A stretch of DNA of 64,000 nucleotides from Flavobacteriales bacterium (lineage in GTDB: Bacteria > Bacteroidota > Bacteroidia > Flavobacteriales_F > PHOS-HE28). The translations under genes were made by a program, and so were the position numbers. Numbering within the stretch: position 1 is the stretch's first letter; each line of letters starts with the position of its first letter. The DNA is taken from positions 62,001 to 126,000 of the forward strand of contig JACJZH010000003.1 in the NCBI GenBank assembly GCA_020635695.1, read 5' to 3'. Positions 40,458-50,943 of the stretch are shown here, one piece after another. The notes under the pieces were generated by a model. That model had not been told where the DNA came from. It saw nothing but the letters and a program-made list of their open reading frames with translations, and ran no database searches.

Positions 40458-43400
40458 TCACTCGAGGCTCACGTTCAGCGCGAGGCCGCGCAGTTCGTGG
40501 AGCAGCACGTTGAACGATTCGGGGATGCCCGGAGTGGGCAGCGGCTCACCCTTCACGATGGCCTCGTAGGCCTTGGCCCGGCCGAGGACGTCATCGCTCT
40601 TCACGGTGAGGATCTCCTGCAGGATGTTGGATGCCCCGAAGGCCTCCAGCGCCCAGACCTCCATCTCACCGAAGCGCTGGCCACCGAACTGGGCCTTACC
40701 GCCGAGCGGCTGCTGGGTGATCAGGCTGTAGGGGCCGATGGAACGGGCGTGCATCTTGTCGTCCACCATGTGGGCCAGCTTCAGCATGTAGATCACGCCC
40801 ACGGTGGCCGGTTGGTGGAAGCGCTCGCCGGTGCCTCCATCGTACAGGTAGGTCTTGCCGCTCCGGGGCACGCCGGCCTCGTCGGTCTCGGCGTTGATCT
40901 CGTCGATGGTGGCGCCGTCGAAGATGGGCGTGGCGTACTTGCGGCCCAGCTTCAGACCGGCCCATCCGAGCACGGTCTCGTAGATCTGGCCCAGGTTCAT
41001 CCGGCTGGGCACGCCCAGCGGGTTCAGCACGATGTCCACGGGCGTGCCATCCTCCAGGTAGGGCATGTCCTCATCGCGCACGATCTTGGCCACGATCCCT
41101 TTGTTCCCGTGGCGGCCGGCCATCTTGTCGCCCACCGTCAGCTTGCGCTTGGCGGCCACGTACACCTTGGCCAGCTTCATGATGCCCGCGGGGAGCTCGT
41201 CGCCGATGCTCACCTGGAACTTCTTGCGCTTGGACAGGCCGTTGACGTCGCTCTGCCGGATGTTGAAGTTGTGGATGAGCTGACGGACCAGGTCGTTGGT
41301 CTTCTTGTCCGAGGTCCAGTTGGTCGGGTCCACGGTGAAGTAGTCGATGCCATGCAGCATCTTGGCGCTGAACTTCAGCCCCTTCTTCACCACTTCCTCC
41401 TTGTACTTGTTGTGCACACCGGAGGAGGTCTTGCCGCCCACCAGCTGCATCATCTTCTCGACCAGCTCGTTGCGCAACGCGCCGATCTCCTTCTCGTACT
41501 CCTTGTCCAGCTGCTCCAGGATGGCCTTTTCGTTGGTCTTGGCCTTCTTGTCCTTGATGGCGCGGCTGAAGAGCTTCTTCTCGATCACCACACCACGGGT
41601 GCTGGGGGGCGCCTTCAGGGAGGCGTCCTTCACATCGCCGGCCTTGTCACCGAAGATGGCACGCAGGAGCTTCTCTTCCGGACTGGGGTCCGTCTCCCCT
41701 TTCGGGGTGATCTTCCCGATGAGGATGTCCCCTTCGTTGATCTCGGCACCGATGCGGATGAGGCCGTGTTCGTCCAGGTCCTTGGTGGCCTCCTCGCTCA
41801 CGTTCGGAATGTCCGCGGTCAGCTCCTCCTGGCCACGCTTGGTGTCGCGGACCTCCATGATGTACTCATCGATGTGGATGGAGGTGAAGATGTCCTCGCG
41901 GGCCACACGCTCGCTGATCACGATGGCATCCTCGAAGTTGTAGCCCTTCCAAGGCATGAAGGCCACCAACAGGTTCTGGCCGATGGCCAGTTCGCCGTCC
42001 TCGGTGGCGTAGCCTTCGCTGAGCACCTGGCCCTTGGTCACCTTCTCTCCCTTGGTCACGGTGGGCCTCAGGTTGATGCAGGAGCTCTGGTTGGTCTTCA
42101 GGAACTTGGTGAGGGAGTACTCCTTCTCGTCGCCTTCGAAGCTCACGATGCGCTCCTCTTCGGAGCGCTTGTACTCGACCACCACCCGACTTGCGTCCAC
42201 GTACTTCACCACGCCATCCCCTTCGGCGGTGAGCAGGACACGGCTGTCGCGTGCCACGAGCTCCTCGAGCCCGGTCCCCACGATCGGGGCCCGCGGCTTG
42301 AGCAGGGGCACGGCCTGGCGCATCATGTTCGAGCCCATCAGCGCGCGGTTGGCGTCGTTGTGCTCCAGGAAGGGGATCAGGCTGGCGGCGATGGAGGCGA
42401 TCTGGTTCGGCGCCACGTCCATCAGGTTGATCTCCTTGGGCGGCACCACCGGGAAGTCGCCCTTCAGGCGGGCCTTCACGCGCTTGGTGTCGAAACCGCC
42501 CTCATCGTTCACCCGGGCGTTCGCCTGGGCGATCATCTTGTCGTCCTCCTCCTCGGCGCTCAGGTAGATCACCTGGCCCTTCAGGTCCACCTTGCCGGAA
42601 TCCACCTGGCGGTAAGGGGTCTCGATGAAGCCGAGGCTGTTGATCTTGCTGTACACGCACAGCGAGCTGATCAGACCGATGTTCGGTCCTTCCGGCGTTT
42701 CGATGGTGCACAGGCGGCCGTAGTGGGTGTAGTGCACGTCACGCACTTCGAAACCGGCGCGCTCGCGGCTCAGACCACCGGGGCCGAGGGCGCTCATGCG
42801 CCGCTTGTGGGTGATCTCGGCCAGCGGGTTGGTCTGGTCCATGAACTGGCTCAGCTGGTTCGTTCCGAAGAACGAGTTGATCACCGAGCTCAGGGTCTTC
42901 GCATTGATCAGGTCCGTGGGCGTGAACACCTCGTTGTCACGCACGTTCATGCGCTCGCGGATGGTGCGCGCCATGCGGGCCAGGCCCACGCCGAACTGGC
43001 TGTGGAGCTGCTCGCCCACGGTGCGCACACGGCGGTTGCTCAGGTGGTCGATGTCGTCCACATCGGCCTTGGAGTTCACCAGCTCGATCAGGTACTTGAT
43101 GATGAAGATGATGTCCTCCTTGGTGAGCACGCGCACGCTGAGCTCGCTCTCCAGGCCCAGCTTCTTGTTGATGCGGTAGCGGCCCACCTCACCGAGGTCG
43201 TAGCGCTGCTCGCTGAAGAACAGCTTGTCGATGACCCCGCGGGCGGTCTCCAGATCGGGCGGCTCGGCGTTGCGCAGCTGGCGGTAGATCACCTCGATGG
43301 CCTCCTTCTCGGAGTTGGAGGTGTCCTTCTGCAACGTGTTGTAGATCAACGCATAGTCGGCCGGGTTCACGTCGGCCTTGTGCAGGATCACGGTCTTGGC

Positions 43401-44279
43401 CCCACTGTCCAGGATCGCTTCCACATGCTCCTCCTCCAGGATGGTCTCCCGGTCGATGAGCACCTCGTTCCGCTCGATGGACACCACTTCTCCGGTGTCC
43501 TCGTCCACGAAATCCTCCACCCAGGTCTTCAGCACACGGGCGGCCAGCTTGCGGCCCACCGCGCCCTTCAGGGCGCTCTTGGAGACCTTCACCTCGTCGG
43601 CGAGACCGAAGATCTCCAGGATGTCCTTGTCGCTCTCGAAGCCGATGGCCCGGAACAGGGTGGTCACCGGCAGCTTCTTCTTCCGGTCGATGTACGCGTA
43701 CATCACCCCGTTGATGTCCGTCGCGAATTCGATCCAGGACCCCTTGAAGGGGATGACCCGGGCGCTGTACAGCTTGGTCCCGTTGGCGTGGCGGCTCTGG
43801 CCGAAGAACACGCCGGGGCTGCGGTGCAGCTGGCTCACCACCACACGCTCGGCCCCATTGATCACGAAGGAGCCCTTCGGGGTCATGTAGGGGATCTGGC
43901 CCAGGTACACGTCCTGCACGATGGTCTCGAAGTCCTCGTGCTCGGGATCGGTGCAATAGAGCTTCAGCTTGGCCTTGAGCGGCACGCTGTAGGTGAGGCC
44001 ACGCTCGATGCACTCGTCAATGCTGTAGCGGGGCGGATCGATGAAGTAGTCGAGGAACTCCAGCACGAACTGGTTGCGCGTGTCCGTGATGGGGAAGTTC
44101 TCCATGAAGACCTTGTACAGGCCCTCATTGAACCGGTCCTCGGGGAGGGTATCGATCTGGAAGAACTCCTCGAACGACTTGAGCTGGATCTCGAGGAAGT
44201 CCGGGTACGGGACCTGGGCCTTGCTCTTACCGAAATCGATGCGCTTGCTCTTCTTGGAGATCGTCTTCGCGGTGGCCAT
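40458..44279 (-). CDS. rpoB: DNA-directed RNA polymerase subunit beta
   Basis: 1273 aa from the ATG at 44279 ([20 protein letters not shown]). The rifampicin-binding cluster reads wild type ([40 protein letters not shown]), followed by [22 protein letters not shown]. The switch and flap regions ([39 protein letters not shown]) and the C-terminal [19 protein letters not shown] are intact. It pairs with beta' to form the catalytic core. The 148-nt gap from rplL contains a strong hairpin, described separately, that may attenuate read-through into rpoBC. Confidence 0.98.
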   Translation of the reverse strand: MATAKTISKKSKRIDFGKSKAQVPYPDFLEIQLKSFEEFFQIDTLPEDRFNEGLYKVFMENFPITDTRNQFVLEFLDYFIDPPRYSIDECIERGLTYSVPLKAKLKLYCTDPEHEDFETIVQDVYLGQIPYMTPKGSFVINGAERVVVSQLHRSPGVFFGQSRHANGTKLYSARVIPFKGSWIEFATDINGVMYAYIDRKKKLPVTTLFRAIGFESDKDILEIFGLADEVKVSKSALKGAVGRKLAARVLKTWVEDFVDEDTGEVVSIERNEVLIDRETILEEEHVEAILDSGAKTVILHKADVNPADYALIYNTLQKDTSNSEKEAIEVIYRQLRNAEPPDLETARGVIDKLFFSEQRYDLGEVGRYRINKKLGLESELSVRVLTKEDIIFIIKYLIELVNSKADVDDIDHLSNRRVRTVGEQLHSQFGVGLARMARTIRERMNVRDNEVFTPTDLINAKTLSSVINSFFGTNQLSQFMDQTNPLAEITHKRRMSALGPGGLSRERAGFEVRDVHYTHYGRLCTIETPEGPNIGLISSLCVYSKINSLGFIETPYRQVDSGKVDLKGQVIYLSAEEEDDKMIAQANARVNDEGGFDTKRVKARLKGDFPVVPPKEINLMDVAPNQIASIAASLIPFLEHNDANRALMGSNMMRQAVPLLKPRAPIVGTGLEELVARDSRVLLTAEGDGVVKYVDASRVVVEYKRSEEERIVSFEGDEKEYSLTKFLKTNQSSCINLRPTVTKGEKVTKGQVLSEGYATEDGELAIGQNLLVAFMPWKGYNFEDAIVISERVAREDIFTSIHIDEYIMEVRDTKRGQEELTADIPNVSEEATKDLDEHGLIRIGAEINEGDILIGKITPKGETDPSPEEKLLRAIFGDKAGDVKDASLKAPPSTRGVVIEKKLFSRAIKDKKAKTNEKAILEQLDKEYEKEIGALRNELVEKMMQLVGGKTSSGVHNKYKEEVVKKGLKFSAKMLHGIDYFTVDPTNWTSDKKTNDLVRQLIHNFNIRQSDVNGLSKRKKFQVSIGDELPAGIMKLAKVYVAAKRKLTVGDKMAGRHGNKGIVAKIVRDEDMPYLEDGTPVDIVLNPLGVPSRMNLGQIYETVLGWAGLKLGRKYATPIFDGATIDEINAETDEAGVPRSGKTYLYDGGTGERFHQPATVGVIYMLKLAHMVDDKMHARSIGPYSLITQQPLGGKAQFGGQRFGEMEVWALEAFGASNILQEILTVKSDDVLGRAKAYEAIVKGEPLPTPGIPESFNVLLHELRGLALNVSLE

Positions 44280-44360
44280 GGGGATGTGGTGGACGGGGTG
44301 TGGAGAGAGTGCTGCGACAGGGCGGTCAGGGTACCGGGGCAGGCCCGGAAAAGACAAAGG

Positions 44361-44411
44361 ACCACAGGGCGGCCGGAGCACCCTTTTCAGGGTCTCCGGC
44401 CGCTGTGGTCA
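44361..44411 (-). promoter_or_regulatory. Strong hairpin between rplL and rpoB (attenuator or processing site)
   Basis: On the minus strand, 16 nt after the rplL stop, GACCACAGCGGCCGGAG pairs with CTCCGGCCGCCCTGTGGTC around a loop holding ACCCTGAAAAGGGT, which can itself pair. CTTTGTCTTTT follows. In E. coli the same interval holds an attenuator and an RNase III site; here that role is inferred from position. Confidence 0.65.
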
Positions 44412-44427
44412 ATGCGTGGTCGGAAGC

Positions 44428-44808
44428 TTACTTGACCTCAACTTCGGCACCGGCTTCCGTGAGCTGCTGCTTCAGGGATTCGGCCTCCTCCTTGGAGACG
44501 CCTTCCTTCAGCGGCTTCGGGGCACCGTCCACGAGGTCCTTGGCTTCCTTCAGGCCCAGGCCGGTGAGCTCCTTCACGAGCTTCACCACGGCCAGCTTGC
44601 TGGCACCGCCGGACTTGAGGATCACGTCGAAGGAGGTCTTCTCCTCGGCCGCGCCGCCGTCGGCGCCGCCGGCACCAGGAGCGGCCACGGCCACGGCTGC
44701 GGCTGCGGGCTCGATCTGGTACTCGTCCTTCAGGTACTGGGCCAGTTCGCTCACCTCTTTCACGGTGAGGCCGACCAGTTGGTCACCCAGTGATTTGATG
44801 TCTGCCAT
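44428..44808 (-). CDS. rplL: 50S ribosomal protein L7/L12
   Basis: 126 aa. An N-terminal dimerisation helix pair ([30 protein letters not shown]) is followed by an Ala/Gly-rich hinge ([25 protein letters not shown]). The C-terminal factor-binding domain ([45 protein letters not shown]) is complete. It forms the L10-L12 stalk that recruits translation GTPases. It lies 62 nt after rplJ. No Shine-Dalgarno is seen; the upstream region is A/C-rich (CCCCAGCCACA before ATG), as is common in Bacteroidota. Confidence 0.98.
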   Translation of the reverse strand: MADIKSLGDQLVGLTVKEVSELAQYLKDEYQIEPAAAAVAVAAPGAGGADGGAAEEKTSFDVILKSGGASKLAVVKLVKELTGLGLKEAKDLVDGAPKPLKEGVSKEEAESLKQQLTEAGAEVEVK

Positions 44809-44870
44809 TGTGGCTGGGGTTGTTTGGGGGTTCGAGGTATGTGGAGTGCGTAACGCGTTGGGTCTGTTGA

Positions 44871-45401
44871 TCAGGAAGCACGTTCCTCAAGGGCCTTCAC
44901 CAGGCCGGCGATCTTGTGGCCGCCGGAGCCCTGCAGGCCGCTGATCACGTTCATCATCGGGCTTTGCAGCAGCATGATGATATCGCCGATCAGTTCCTCC
45001 TTGCCCTTGAGCTTGCTCAACACGCCGATCTGGTCGTCGCCGATGAACACGGCCTCGTCGACCCAGGCGCTCTTGAGCACGGGCTTGGGGTGCTTCTTGC
45101 GGAAGTTCTCGATCACCTTGGCCGGGGCGTTGCCCTTCTCGGCCAGCAGGATCGACGTGGGGCCCACGAGGCCATCGTAGAGTTCGCTGTAGTCGCGTTC
45201 CTCGATGCGCTCGAGCGCCTTGCGCAGCAACGTGTTCTTCACCACACGCATGCGGATGCCCTGCTTGTGGCACTCGCGGCGCAGTTGGCTGGTGGCCTCG
45301 GCGTTCAACTCGGAGGTGTCCGCCAGGTAGAACACGGAGGTGGAGCCGATCTCCTCGACCAGCTGCTGGATCTCTTGGTCCTTTTCGTTTCGGGTGGCCA
45401 T
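44871..45401 (-). CDS. rplJ: 50S ribosomal protein L10
   Basis: 176 aa. N-terminal rRNA-binding domain: [45 protein letters not shown], then [13 protein letters not shown] and the [23 protein letters not shown] block. The C-terminal helix ([16 protein letters not shown]) binds L7/L12 dimers. It begins 13 nt after rplA. In many bacteria L10 represses its own operon by binding the leader; the spacing here leaves little room for a separate leader, so any such site would overlap the rplA end. Confidence 0.97.
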   Translation of the reverse strand: MATRNEKDQEIQQLVEEIGSTSVFYLADTSELNAEATSQLRRECHKQGIRMRVVKNTLLRKALERIEERDYSELYDGLVGPTSILLAEKGNAPAKVIENFRKKHPKPVLKSAWVDEAVFIGDDQIGVLSKLKGKEELIGDIIMLLQSPMMNVISGLQGSGGHKIAGLVKALEERAS

Positions 45402-45414
45402 GGTCGTGGAGGGA

Positions 45415-46110
45415 TTAGGCTTGCACCGTGCGGGTATCGACCCGGACGCCGGGACCCATGGTGCTGCTCATGCTGATGCTCTTGATGTAGGTGCCCTTGG
45501 CGGTCGCGGGCTTCAGCTTCACCAGGGTCTGGATCAGCTCGTTGGCGTTCTCGGAGAGCTTGGCCACATCGAAGCTGGCCTTGCCGATCACCGCATGGAT
45601 GATGCCGGCCTTGTCCACCTTGAAGTCGATCTTGCCCGCCTTCACCTCCTGCACGGCCTTGGCCACGTCCATGGTCACCGTACCGGTCTTCGGATTGGGC
45701 ATCAGGCCGCGGGGGCCCAGGATGCGTCCCAGTGCACCCACCTTGGCCATCACGTTGGGCGTGCAGATGATCACGTCCACGTCCGTCCAGCCTTCCTTGA
45801 TCTTCTCCACGTAGTCGTCCAGACCGGCCATGTCGGCTCCTGCTGCGGTGGCCTCCTCACACTTGGCGGGGTCGGCCAGCACCAGCACCTTCACGTCGCG
45901 GCCGGTGCCATGGGGCAGGCTCACGGTGCCACGCACCATCTCGGTGCTCTTCTTCGGGTCCACACCCAGCCGCACGGCGATGTCCACCGTGGCGTCGAAC
46001 TTGGTGTTGCTCGTCTGCTTGACGATCTCGGCGGCCTCCGGGAGCGTGTAGCTCTTGGAGACATCGAACTTGGCCATGGCGGCCTTGCGTTTCTTGCTCA
46101 GGGTGGCCAT
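45415..46110 (-). CDS. rplA: 50S ribosomal protein L1
   Basis: 231 aa. The ATG at 46110 ([34 protein letters not shown]) is preferred over a TTG at 46116 that overlaps the rplK stop. The two-domain L1 sequence is complete: [57 protein letters not shown], and the C-terminal [25 protein letters not shown]. It builds the L1 stalk near the ribosomal E site and can repress rplK-rplA translation in other bacteria. Two nucleotides separate it from rplK. Confidence 0.97.
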   Translation of the reverse strand: MATLSKKRKAAMAKFDVSKSYTLPEAAEIVKQTSNTKFDATVDIAVRLGVDPKKSTEMVRGTVSLPHGTGRDVKVLVLADPAKCEEATAAGADMAGLDDYVEKIKEGWTDVDVIICTPNVMAKVGALGRILGPRGLMPNPKTGTVTMDVAKAVQEVKAGKIDFKVDKAGIIHAVIGKASFDVAKLSENANELIQTLVKLKPATAKGTYIKSISMSSTMGPGVRVDTRTVQA

Positions 46111-46112
46111 GG

Positions 46113-46559
46113 TCAAGCGTTTTGGAGGGGGTTGTTGCCGGTCACGTTCAGGCCCATGCTACGGGCGGTGCCCGCCACCATGCTCATGGCGCTCTCGATG
46201 GTGAAGCAGTTCAGGTCCGACATCTTGTCCTCGGCGATCGCCTTCACCTGGTCCCAGGTGACGGAGCCCACCTTCTGCCGGTTGGGCTCGCCGGAGCCGC
46301 CCTTCTTCTTGGCCGCCTCCAGCAGCTGGGCAGCCGCCGGCGGGGTCTTGATCACGAAGTCGAAGGACTTGTCGCTGTACACGGTGATAACCACCGGCAG
46401 CACCTTGCCGGCACGGTCCTGCGTGCGGGCGTTGTACTGCTTGCAGAAATCCATGATGTTCACCCCCTTGGCACCCAGTGCCGGGCCCACGGGGGGCGAG
46501 GGATTGGCCGCACCGCCCTTGATCTGGAGCTTGATGAGACCTGCTACTTCCTTGGCCAT
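46113..46559 (-). CDS. rplK: 50S ribosomal protein L11
   Basis: 148 aa. It starts [44 protein letters not shown], the universal L11 N-terminal domain with the proline-rich switch. The C-terminal rRNA-binding domain ([45 protein letters not shown]) is complete. L11 forms the GTPase-associated centre with 23S rRNA. It is 72 nt after nusG and 2 nt before rplA, with TTGACCATGGC at the junction. Confidence 0.98.
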   Translation of the reverse strand: MAKEVAGLIKLQIKGGAANPSPPVGPALGAKGVNIMDFCKQYNARTQDRAGKVLPVVITVYSDKSFDFVIKTPPAAAQLLEAAKKKGGSGEPNRQKVGSVTWDQVKAIAEDKMSDLNCFTIESAMSMVAGTARSMGLNVTGNNPLQNA

Positions 46560-46631
46560 TGTTCCTGTGTTGTGTCCTGGTTAGCGCCTTCCCTCAGGGT
46601 CGGCTTGGACGTGTTTGCTATTCCGATGTCG

Positions 46632-47186
46632 TCAGATCTCCTTCTCCACCTGCATGAAGCTGAGTTCCAGCGGCGTCTTGCGGCCGAAGATCTTCACCAT
46701 GACCTTCAGCTTCTTCTTCTCGTCATTGATCTCCTCGATCACCCCGTTGAACCCGTTGAAGGGTCCATCGATCACCTTCACCATCTCTCCCATGTGGAAG
46801 GGGATGTGGATCGCCTCCTCCGACTCCGCGAGCTCGTCCACGGTGCCCAGGATCCGGTTCACCTCGCTGTGCCGCAGGGGCACCGGGTCACCGCCCTTCT
46901 CCGCACCCAGGAAACCGATCACGTTGGGCAGACCCTTGATGTAGTGGGCGATCTCCCCGGTCAGGTCCGCTTCCAGCAGCACGTATCCCGGATACAGGTT
47001 GCGCTCCTTGCTCACCTTCTTGCCATCACGGATCTGGAAGAACTTCTCCATCGGGATGAGCACCTGCGAGATGTAGGTACCCAGACCGGCCTTGGCGATC
47101 TCCATTTCCAGGAGCTCCTTCACCTTCTTCTCCTTCCCGCTGATCGCCCGGAGAACGTACCAATGCCGTGTGCCCACCTCTGCCAT
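46632..47186 (-). CDS. nusG: Transcription termination/antitermination protein NusG
   Basis: 184 aa from the ATG at 47186 (MAEVGTRHWYVLRAISGKEKKVKELLEME). The NGN domain ends with the PGYVLLEADLTGEIAHYIKGLPNVIGFLG block. The KOW domain is MGEMVKVIDGPFNGFNGVIEEINDEKKKLKVMVKIFGRKTPLELSF. It couples RNA polymerase to the ribosome and Rho. The 2-nt gap from secE repeats the TTGACCATGGC junction seen between rplK and rplA. Confidence 0.97.
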   Translation of the reverse strand: MAEVGTRHWYVLRAISGKEKKVKELLEMEIAKAGLGTYISQVLIPMEKFFQIRDGKKVSKERNLYPGYVLLEADLTGEIAHYIKGLPNVIGFLGAEKGGDPVPLRHSEVNRILGTVDELAESEEAIHIPFHMGEMVKVIDGPFNGFNGVIEEINDEKKKLKVMVKIFGRKTPLELSFMQVEKEI

Positions 47187-47188
47187 GG

Positions 47189-47416
47189 TCAACCGATCAT
47201 TTTGTAGATGAACCCGAGCAGGCCTTTCCAGAACCCGTCGTTCGACATGTTCTGCACGCCGAAGACGAAGTCCATCAGGAAGACGATCAGGGAGATGATC
47301 AGGGCGGCCACGAGCACGACGATGGCACTGCTCTGCAGCTCACGCCACGTCGGCCAGCTCACCTTGTGCACCAGCTCGTTGTAGGACTCCTCGAGGTATG
47401 TCTTGAAGTTCGCCAC
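47189..47416 (-). CDS. secE: Preprotein translocase subunit SecE
   Basis: 75 aa, a short bacterial SecE. The conserved amphipathic segment LEESYNELVHKVSWPTWRELQSSAIVVLVAALIISLIVFLMDFVFG contains the single membrane helix that clamps SecY. An extra hydrophobic tail (NDGFWKGLLGFIYKMIG) follows. It lies between tRNA-Trp and nusG in the standard order. Confidence 0.96.
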   Translation of the reverse strand: MANFKTYLEESYNELVHKVSWPTWRELQSSAIVVLVAALIISLIVFLMDFVFGVQNMSNDGFWKGLLGFIYKMIG

Positions 47417-47429
47417 GGGACCTTATGCT

Positions 47430-47505
47430 TGGCACGGGTGGCAGGAATCGAACCCGCAGCCTACGGTTTTGGAGACCGTCGCTCTACCAATTGAGCTACA
47501 CCCGT
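47430..47505 (-). tRNA. tRNA-Trp (anticodon CCA)
   Basis: 76 nt including an encoded 3' CCA. Acceptor ACGGGTG pairs with CACCCGT. The D arm has GCTC...GAGC, the anticodon loop is CTCCAAA, and the T arm is GCGGGTTCGATTCCTGC. It lies between tuf and secE. Confidence 0.95.
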
Positions 47506-47530
47506 TCATTCCGCTTCTTCTCGGCGGCAA

Positions 47531-47557
47531 GGGCCGGTCCCGGGAAGGGACCGGCCC
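47531..47557 (-). other. Hairpin between tuf and tRNA-Trp
   Basis: Perfect 11-bp stem GGGCCGGTCCC/GGGACCGGCCC around GGGAA, with no T-run on either side. It is more likely an RNA processing or stabilising structure than a terminator; this is inference. Confidence 0.5.
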
Positions 47558-47584
47558 ACGCCAGACCGCTGTTGTTATCGATCC

Positions 47585-48772
<1,188 letters not shown>

Positions 48773-48867
48773 TGTCGTTTCGGTCGTTAATTGTTATCGT
48801 TCCTGTTCGTCCTTTGCTTGCTGTACCAGCCGCCGGGTAGCTCCCCGGTGAGCCTTTCGTTAACCTG

Positions 48868-48939
<72 letters not shown>

Positions 48940-48977
48940 TTGTGCCGCCGCCCCGGAGGGCGGTAAGGGCGGTGTGG

Positions 48978-49053
48978 TGGAGCGGGAGACGAGACTCGAA
49001 CCCGCGACATTCAGCTTGGAAGGCTGATGCTCTACCAACTGAGCTACTCCCGC
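48978..49053 (-). tRNA. tRNA-Gly (anticodon TCC)
   Basis: 76 nt with encoded CCA. Acceptor GCGGGAG/CTCCCGC, anticodon loop CTTCCAA, and T arm GCGGGTTCGAGTCTCGT. Confidence 0.95.
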
Positions 49054-49112
49054 AGATGCCGGTGTGGGGTGATGTGCCTGGGATCCCGGGGGTACCGGGT
49101 TGGCTCCGTTTG

Positions 49113-49195
49113 TGGGGAGAGCAGGATTCGAACCTACGAAGTCGTAAGACAGCAGATTTACAGTCTGCCCCCGTTGGCCACTTGGGTATCTCCCC
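49113..49195 (-). tRNA. tRNA-Tyr (anticodon GTA)
   Basis: 83 nt with the long variable arm expected of bacterial tRNA-Tyr. Acceptor GGGGAGA/TCTCCCC, anticodon loop ACTGTAAAT region with GTA, and T arm AGGTTCGAATCCT. CCA is not encoded (CAA follows the discriminator). Confidence 0.95.
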
Positions 49196-49209
49196 AGTAC
49201 CGCGAACGG

Positions 49210-49282
49210 AGCCAATGGAGGGACTCGAACCCACGACCGGCTGATTACAAATCAGCTGCTCTACCAGCTGAGCTACATTGGC
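49210..49282 (-). tRNA. tRNA-Thr (anticodon TGT)
   Basis: 73 nt. Acceptor GCCAATG/CATTGGC, anticodon stem GCTGA/TCAGC with loop TTTGTAA, and T arm GTGGGTTCGAGTCCCTC. CCA is not encoded. It is the first tRNA of the tuf operon. Confidence 0.95.
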
Positions 49283-49347
49283 GTGTACAGCAAGGAAAAG
49301 AACGCACCTACACCCGCCTTCCGGATCTTCCCCGGAAATTGGGCCTG

Positions 49348-49378
49348 CAAATGTAGGAAGAATCCCGTCCGCTCCAAA
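49348..49378 (-). promoter_or_regulatory. Promoter of the tRNA-tuf-secE-rpoBC superoperon
   Basis: On the minus strand, TTTG (49378-49375), a 19-nt spacer and TACATTTG (49355-49348): a full match to the Bacteroidota housekeeping promoter. The first tRNA starts 65 nt downstream. The -33 box lies inside the T-run of the hpf terminator. Confidence 0.8.
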
Positions 49379-49407
49379 CAAAAACAGCCCCGCCTTTCAG
49401 CGGGGCC
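49378..49407 (-). terminator. Rho-independent terminator of hpf
   Basis: On the minus strand, GGCCCCGC pairs with GCGGGGCT around TGAAAG, followed by GTTTTTGTTT, 24 nt after the hpf stop. Confidence 0.85.
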
Positions 49408-49431
49408 GTTCCGTTCCGATGTCCCTCCCGG

Positions 49432-49737
49432 TCAGGAGGCCTTCCGCAGGCGCGGCTTGCTCTTCAGCACCTGGCGCCGGAGCGCTTCCGCCACCTGGTC
49501 CGTGGCCTCCTCGAAGCTCTTGCTTTGGCGCTTGGCGAACAGCTCCCGGCCGGGCACCACGAGCTTCACCTCCACCACCTTGTTCTCCCGGTCCTGACTG
49601 TCATGGTCCAGACGCAGGAACACCTCACCGCTCACGATGCGGTCGTGGAACTGGTCCAACTTGCCCAGGCGCTCCCGGATATGTTCGGTGAGCTTGATGT
49701 CGGCGTCGAAATGGATGGAATGCACGTTCAGGTCCAT
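49432..49737 (-). CDS. hpf: Ribosome hibernation-promoting factor, HPF/RaiA (YfiA) family, short form
   Basis: 101 aa, the length of short HPF/YfiA. It starts MDLNVHSIHFDADIKLTEHIRERLGKLDQFHDRI, continues with the basic strand-helix pattern (VVEVKLVVPGRELFAKRQSKSFEEATDQVAEALRRQVLK) and ends in a basic tail. It binds the 30S decoding region in slow growth. The gene lies 33 nt after xerC on the same strand and has its own terminator directly before the tuf operon promoter. Confidence 0.93.
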   Translation of the reverse strand: MDLNVHSIHFDADIKLTEHIRERLGKLDQFHDRIVSGEVFLRLDHDSQDRENKVVEVKLVVPGRELFAKRQSKSFEEATDQVAEALRRQVLKSKPRLRKAS

Positions 49738-49770
49738 GGGATACTGGGATTTATGGTTCGTTACGGGGCC

Positions 49771-50658
49771 TCATGATCCGCCCCTGGGATGTGCTTGTTG
49801 GTGGACGCGCCGCAGCTTGTCCACGGTATTGTGGGTGTACACCTGGGTGGCCGCCAGGCCGGCATGGCCCAGCAACTCCTTCACCGCGTTCAGGTCCGCA
49901 CCGTTCTCCAGCATATGGGTGGCGAAGGTGTGCCGCAGCACATGGGGACTTCTTCCCTCCTGCTTGGTAACCAGGCCCAGGTACCGCTCCACGGTCCGTT
50001 GTACGCTGCGCCGCGCCAGGGGTTGCCCTCGTTCGGTGAGCAGGAGCGGAGCGTCCGGGGTACCGCCATCGGTCATGCCTTGACGGGCGATGAGCTGATC
50101 CTTCAGGAGCTGCTGCAGGTGGGGGGTGAGCGGAAGGATGCGCTCCTTGTTCCGCTTGCCCAGCACCCGCAGGGTGCCCGCGGCCGGATCCACATCACCG
50201 CAACGCAACCCGATCAGTTCGGCCAGGCGCATGCCGGTACCATAAAGCAACTCGAGCACCAGCCGGTCCAGGCGGCCACGGGGGCCGTCCGGCCAGGTGA
50301 CCCCGGTGAACAGCTCCTCCATGCGGCCGCCCTCCACGAATCGCGGCAGTCGTTTTCCAGCCTTCGGTGCCTCCACCAGGGCGGTCGGGTCCATTCGCAC
50401 GGCACCCACCGTGCGGGCGAAGCGGTAGAAGGCCCGCAGGGCGCTCAACTTGCGGGCGGCGGTGCGGGATGAATCCCCGTGCTCCAGGAGCTGCATCAAC
50501 CAGGCGCGCACCGTCCGGTCATCAGCCTGTTCGGGGGTCAGGTCCAGGGAGGCAACGAACTCCTCGAATTGCCCAAGGTCGCGCCGGTAGGCGTCCACCG
50601 TATGGACACTGCAGCGTTTCTCGTGGGCCAGATGTTCGAGGAAGCGATCGCGCACCAA
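49771..50658 (-). CDS. xerC: Tyrosine recombinase XerC/XerD family
   Basis: 295 aa. An N-terminal SAM-like core-binding domain (FLEHLAHEKRCSVHTVDAYRRDLGQFEEFV) is followed by the catalytic domain with the full set of active-site residues: R144 (GTGMRLAELIGL), K168, H239 and R242 (HVLRHTFATHML), H265 (LGHAGLAATQVYTH) and the nucleophile Y274. It resolves chromosome dimers at dif; XerC and XerD cannot be told apart with certainty here. No ATG is available at the 5' end: TTG at 50658 and GTG at 50655 are the candidates. It is flanked by rpsU upstream and hpf downstream. No dif site was recognised. Confidence 0.94.
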   Translation of the reverse strand: MVRDRFLEHLAHEKRCSVHTVDAYRRDLGQFEEFVASLDLTPEQADDRTVRAWLMQLLEHGDSSRTAARKLSALRAFYRFARTVGAVRMDPTALVEAPKAGKRLPRFVEGGRMEELFTGVTWPDGPRGRLDRLVLELLYGTGMRLAELIGLRCGDVDPAAGTLRVLGKRNKERILPLTPHLQQLLKDQLIARQGMTDGGTPDAPLLLTERGQPLARRSVQRTVERYLGLVTKQEGRSPHVLRHTFATHMLENGADLNAVKELLGHAGLAATQVYTHNTVDKLRRVHQQAHPRGGS

Positions 50659-50674
50659 GGTCCCTAAAACTAAG

Positions 50675-50707
50675 AAAGGCGGCGGGACTTTCGTCCTGCC
50701 GCCTTTG
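50675..50707 (-). terminator. Rho-independent terminator of rpsU
   Basis: On the minus strand, AAAGGCGGCAGGA pairs with TCCCGCCGCCTTT around CGAAAG, followed by CTTAGTTTT. It ends shortly before the xerC start, so xerC depends on read-through or its own promoter. Confidence 0.85.
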
Positions 50708-50727
50708 GAACGGTCCGGTGAGGGAGC

Positions 50728-50919
50728 TTATTGCTCCTCGCCGTAGGTCTTCAACTTGTAGATGGCGCGCAGCACCTCCTTGCGACGGGACACCGAGGGC
50801 TTCGTGAAGCTCTGGCGACGGCGCAGTTCACGCATCGTACCGGTGCGGTCGAACTTCTTCTTGAACTTCTTCAGCGCCTTCTCGATGGCTTCGCCTTCCT
50901 TGACCGGGATGATCAGCAT
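50728..50919 (-). CDS. rpsU: 30S ribosomal protein S21
   Basis: 63 aa: MLIIPVKEGEAIEKALKKFKKKFDRTGTMRELRRRQSFTKPSVSRRKEVLRAIYKLK, the whole bS21 family sequence. It is short, very basic and binds near the 3' end of 16S rRNA. Unlike its neighbours, the gene has a strong Shine-Dalgarno (AGGAG, 5 nt before the ATG). In Bacteroidota, bS21 helps hide the anti-Shine-Dalgarno, and rpsU is known from Flavobacterium work to be a target of this control, so autoregulation is likely. It has its own -7 element and terminator, so it is monocistronic. Confidence 0.96.
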   Translation of the reverse strand: MLIIPVKEGEAIEKALKKFKKKFDRTGTMRELRRRQSFTKPSVSRRKEVLRAIYKLKTYGEEQ

Positions 50920-50924
50920 GGTCT

Positions 50925-50931
50925 CTCCTTT
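50925..50931 (-). promoter_or_regulatory. Strong Shine-Dalgarno of rpsU
   Basis: On the minus strand AAAGGAG ends 5 nt before the ATG at 50919. Almost no other gene in the window has such a site at this spacing. Confidence 0.8.
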
Positions 50932-50943
50932 CTCTTGGGGGCG

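Noticed and set aside
40411..40461. GTG at 40461 as rpoC start overlapping rpoB
   Set aside because: The 17 added residues are not conserved; the ATG at 40410 gives the normal Bacteroidota N-terminus.
47531..47557. Hairpin after tuf as a rho-independent terminator
   Set aside because: No T-run follows on the minus strand and co-oriented tRNA-Trp and secE continue the operon.
49771..50658. XerC-like gene as an integron or mobile-element integrase
   Set aside because: Length, full active site and housekeeping neighbours fit chromosomal XerC/D; no attachment sites or cassette genes nearby.
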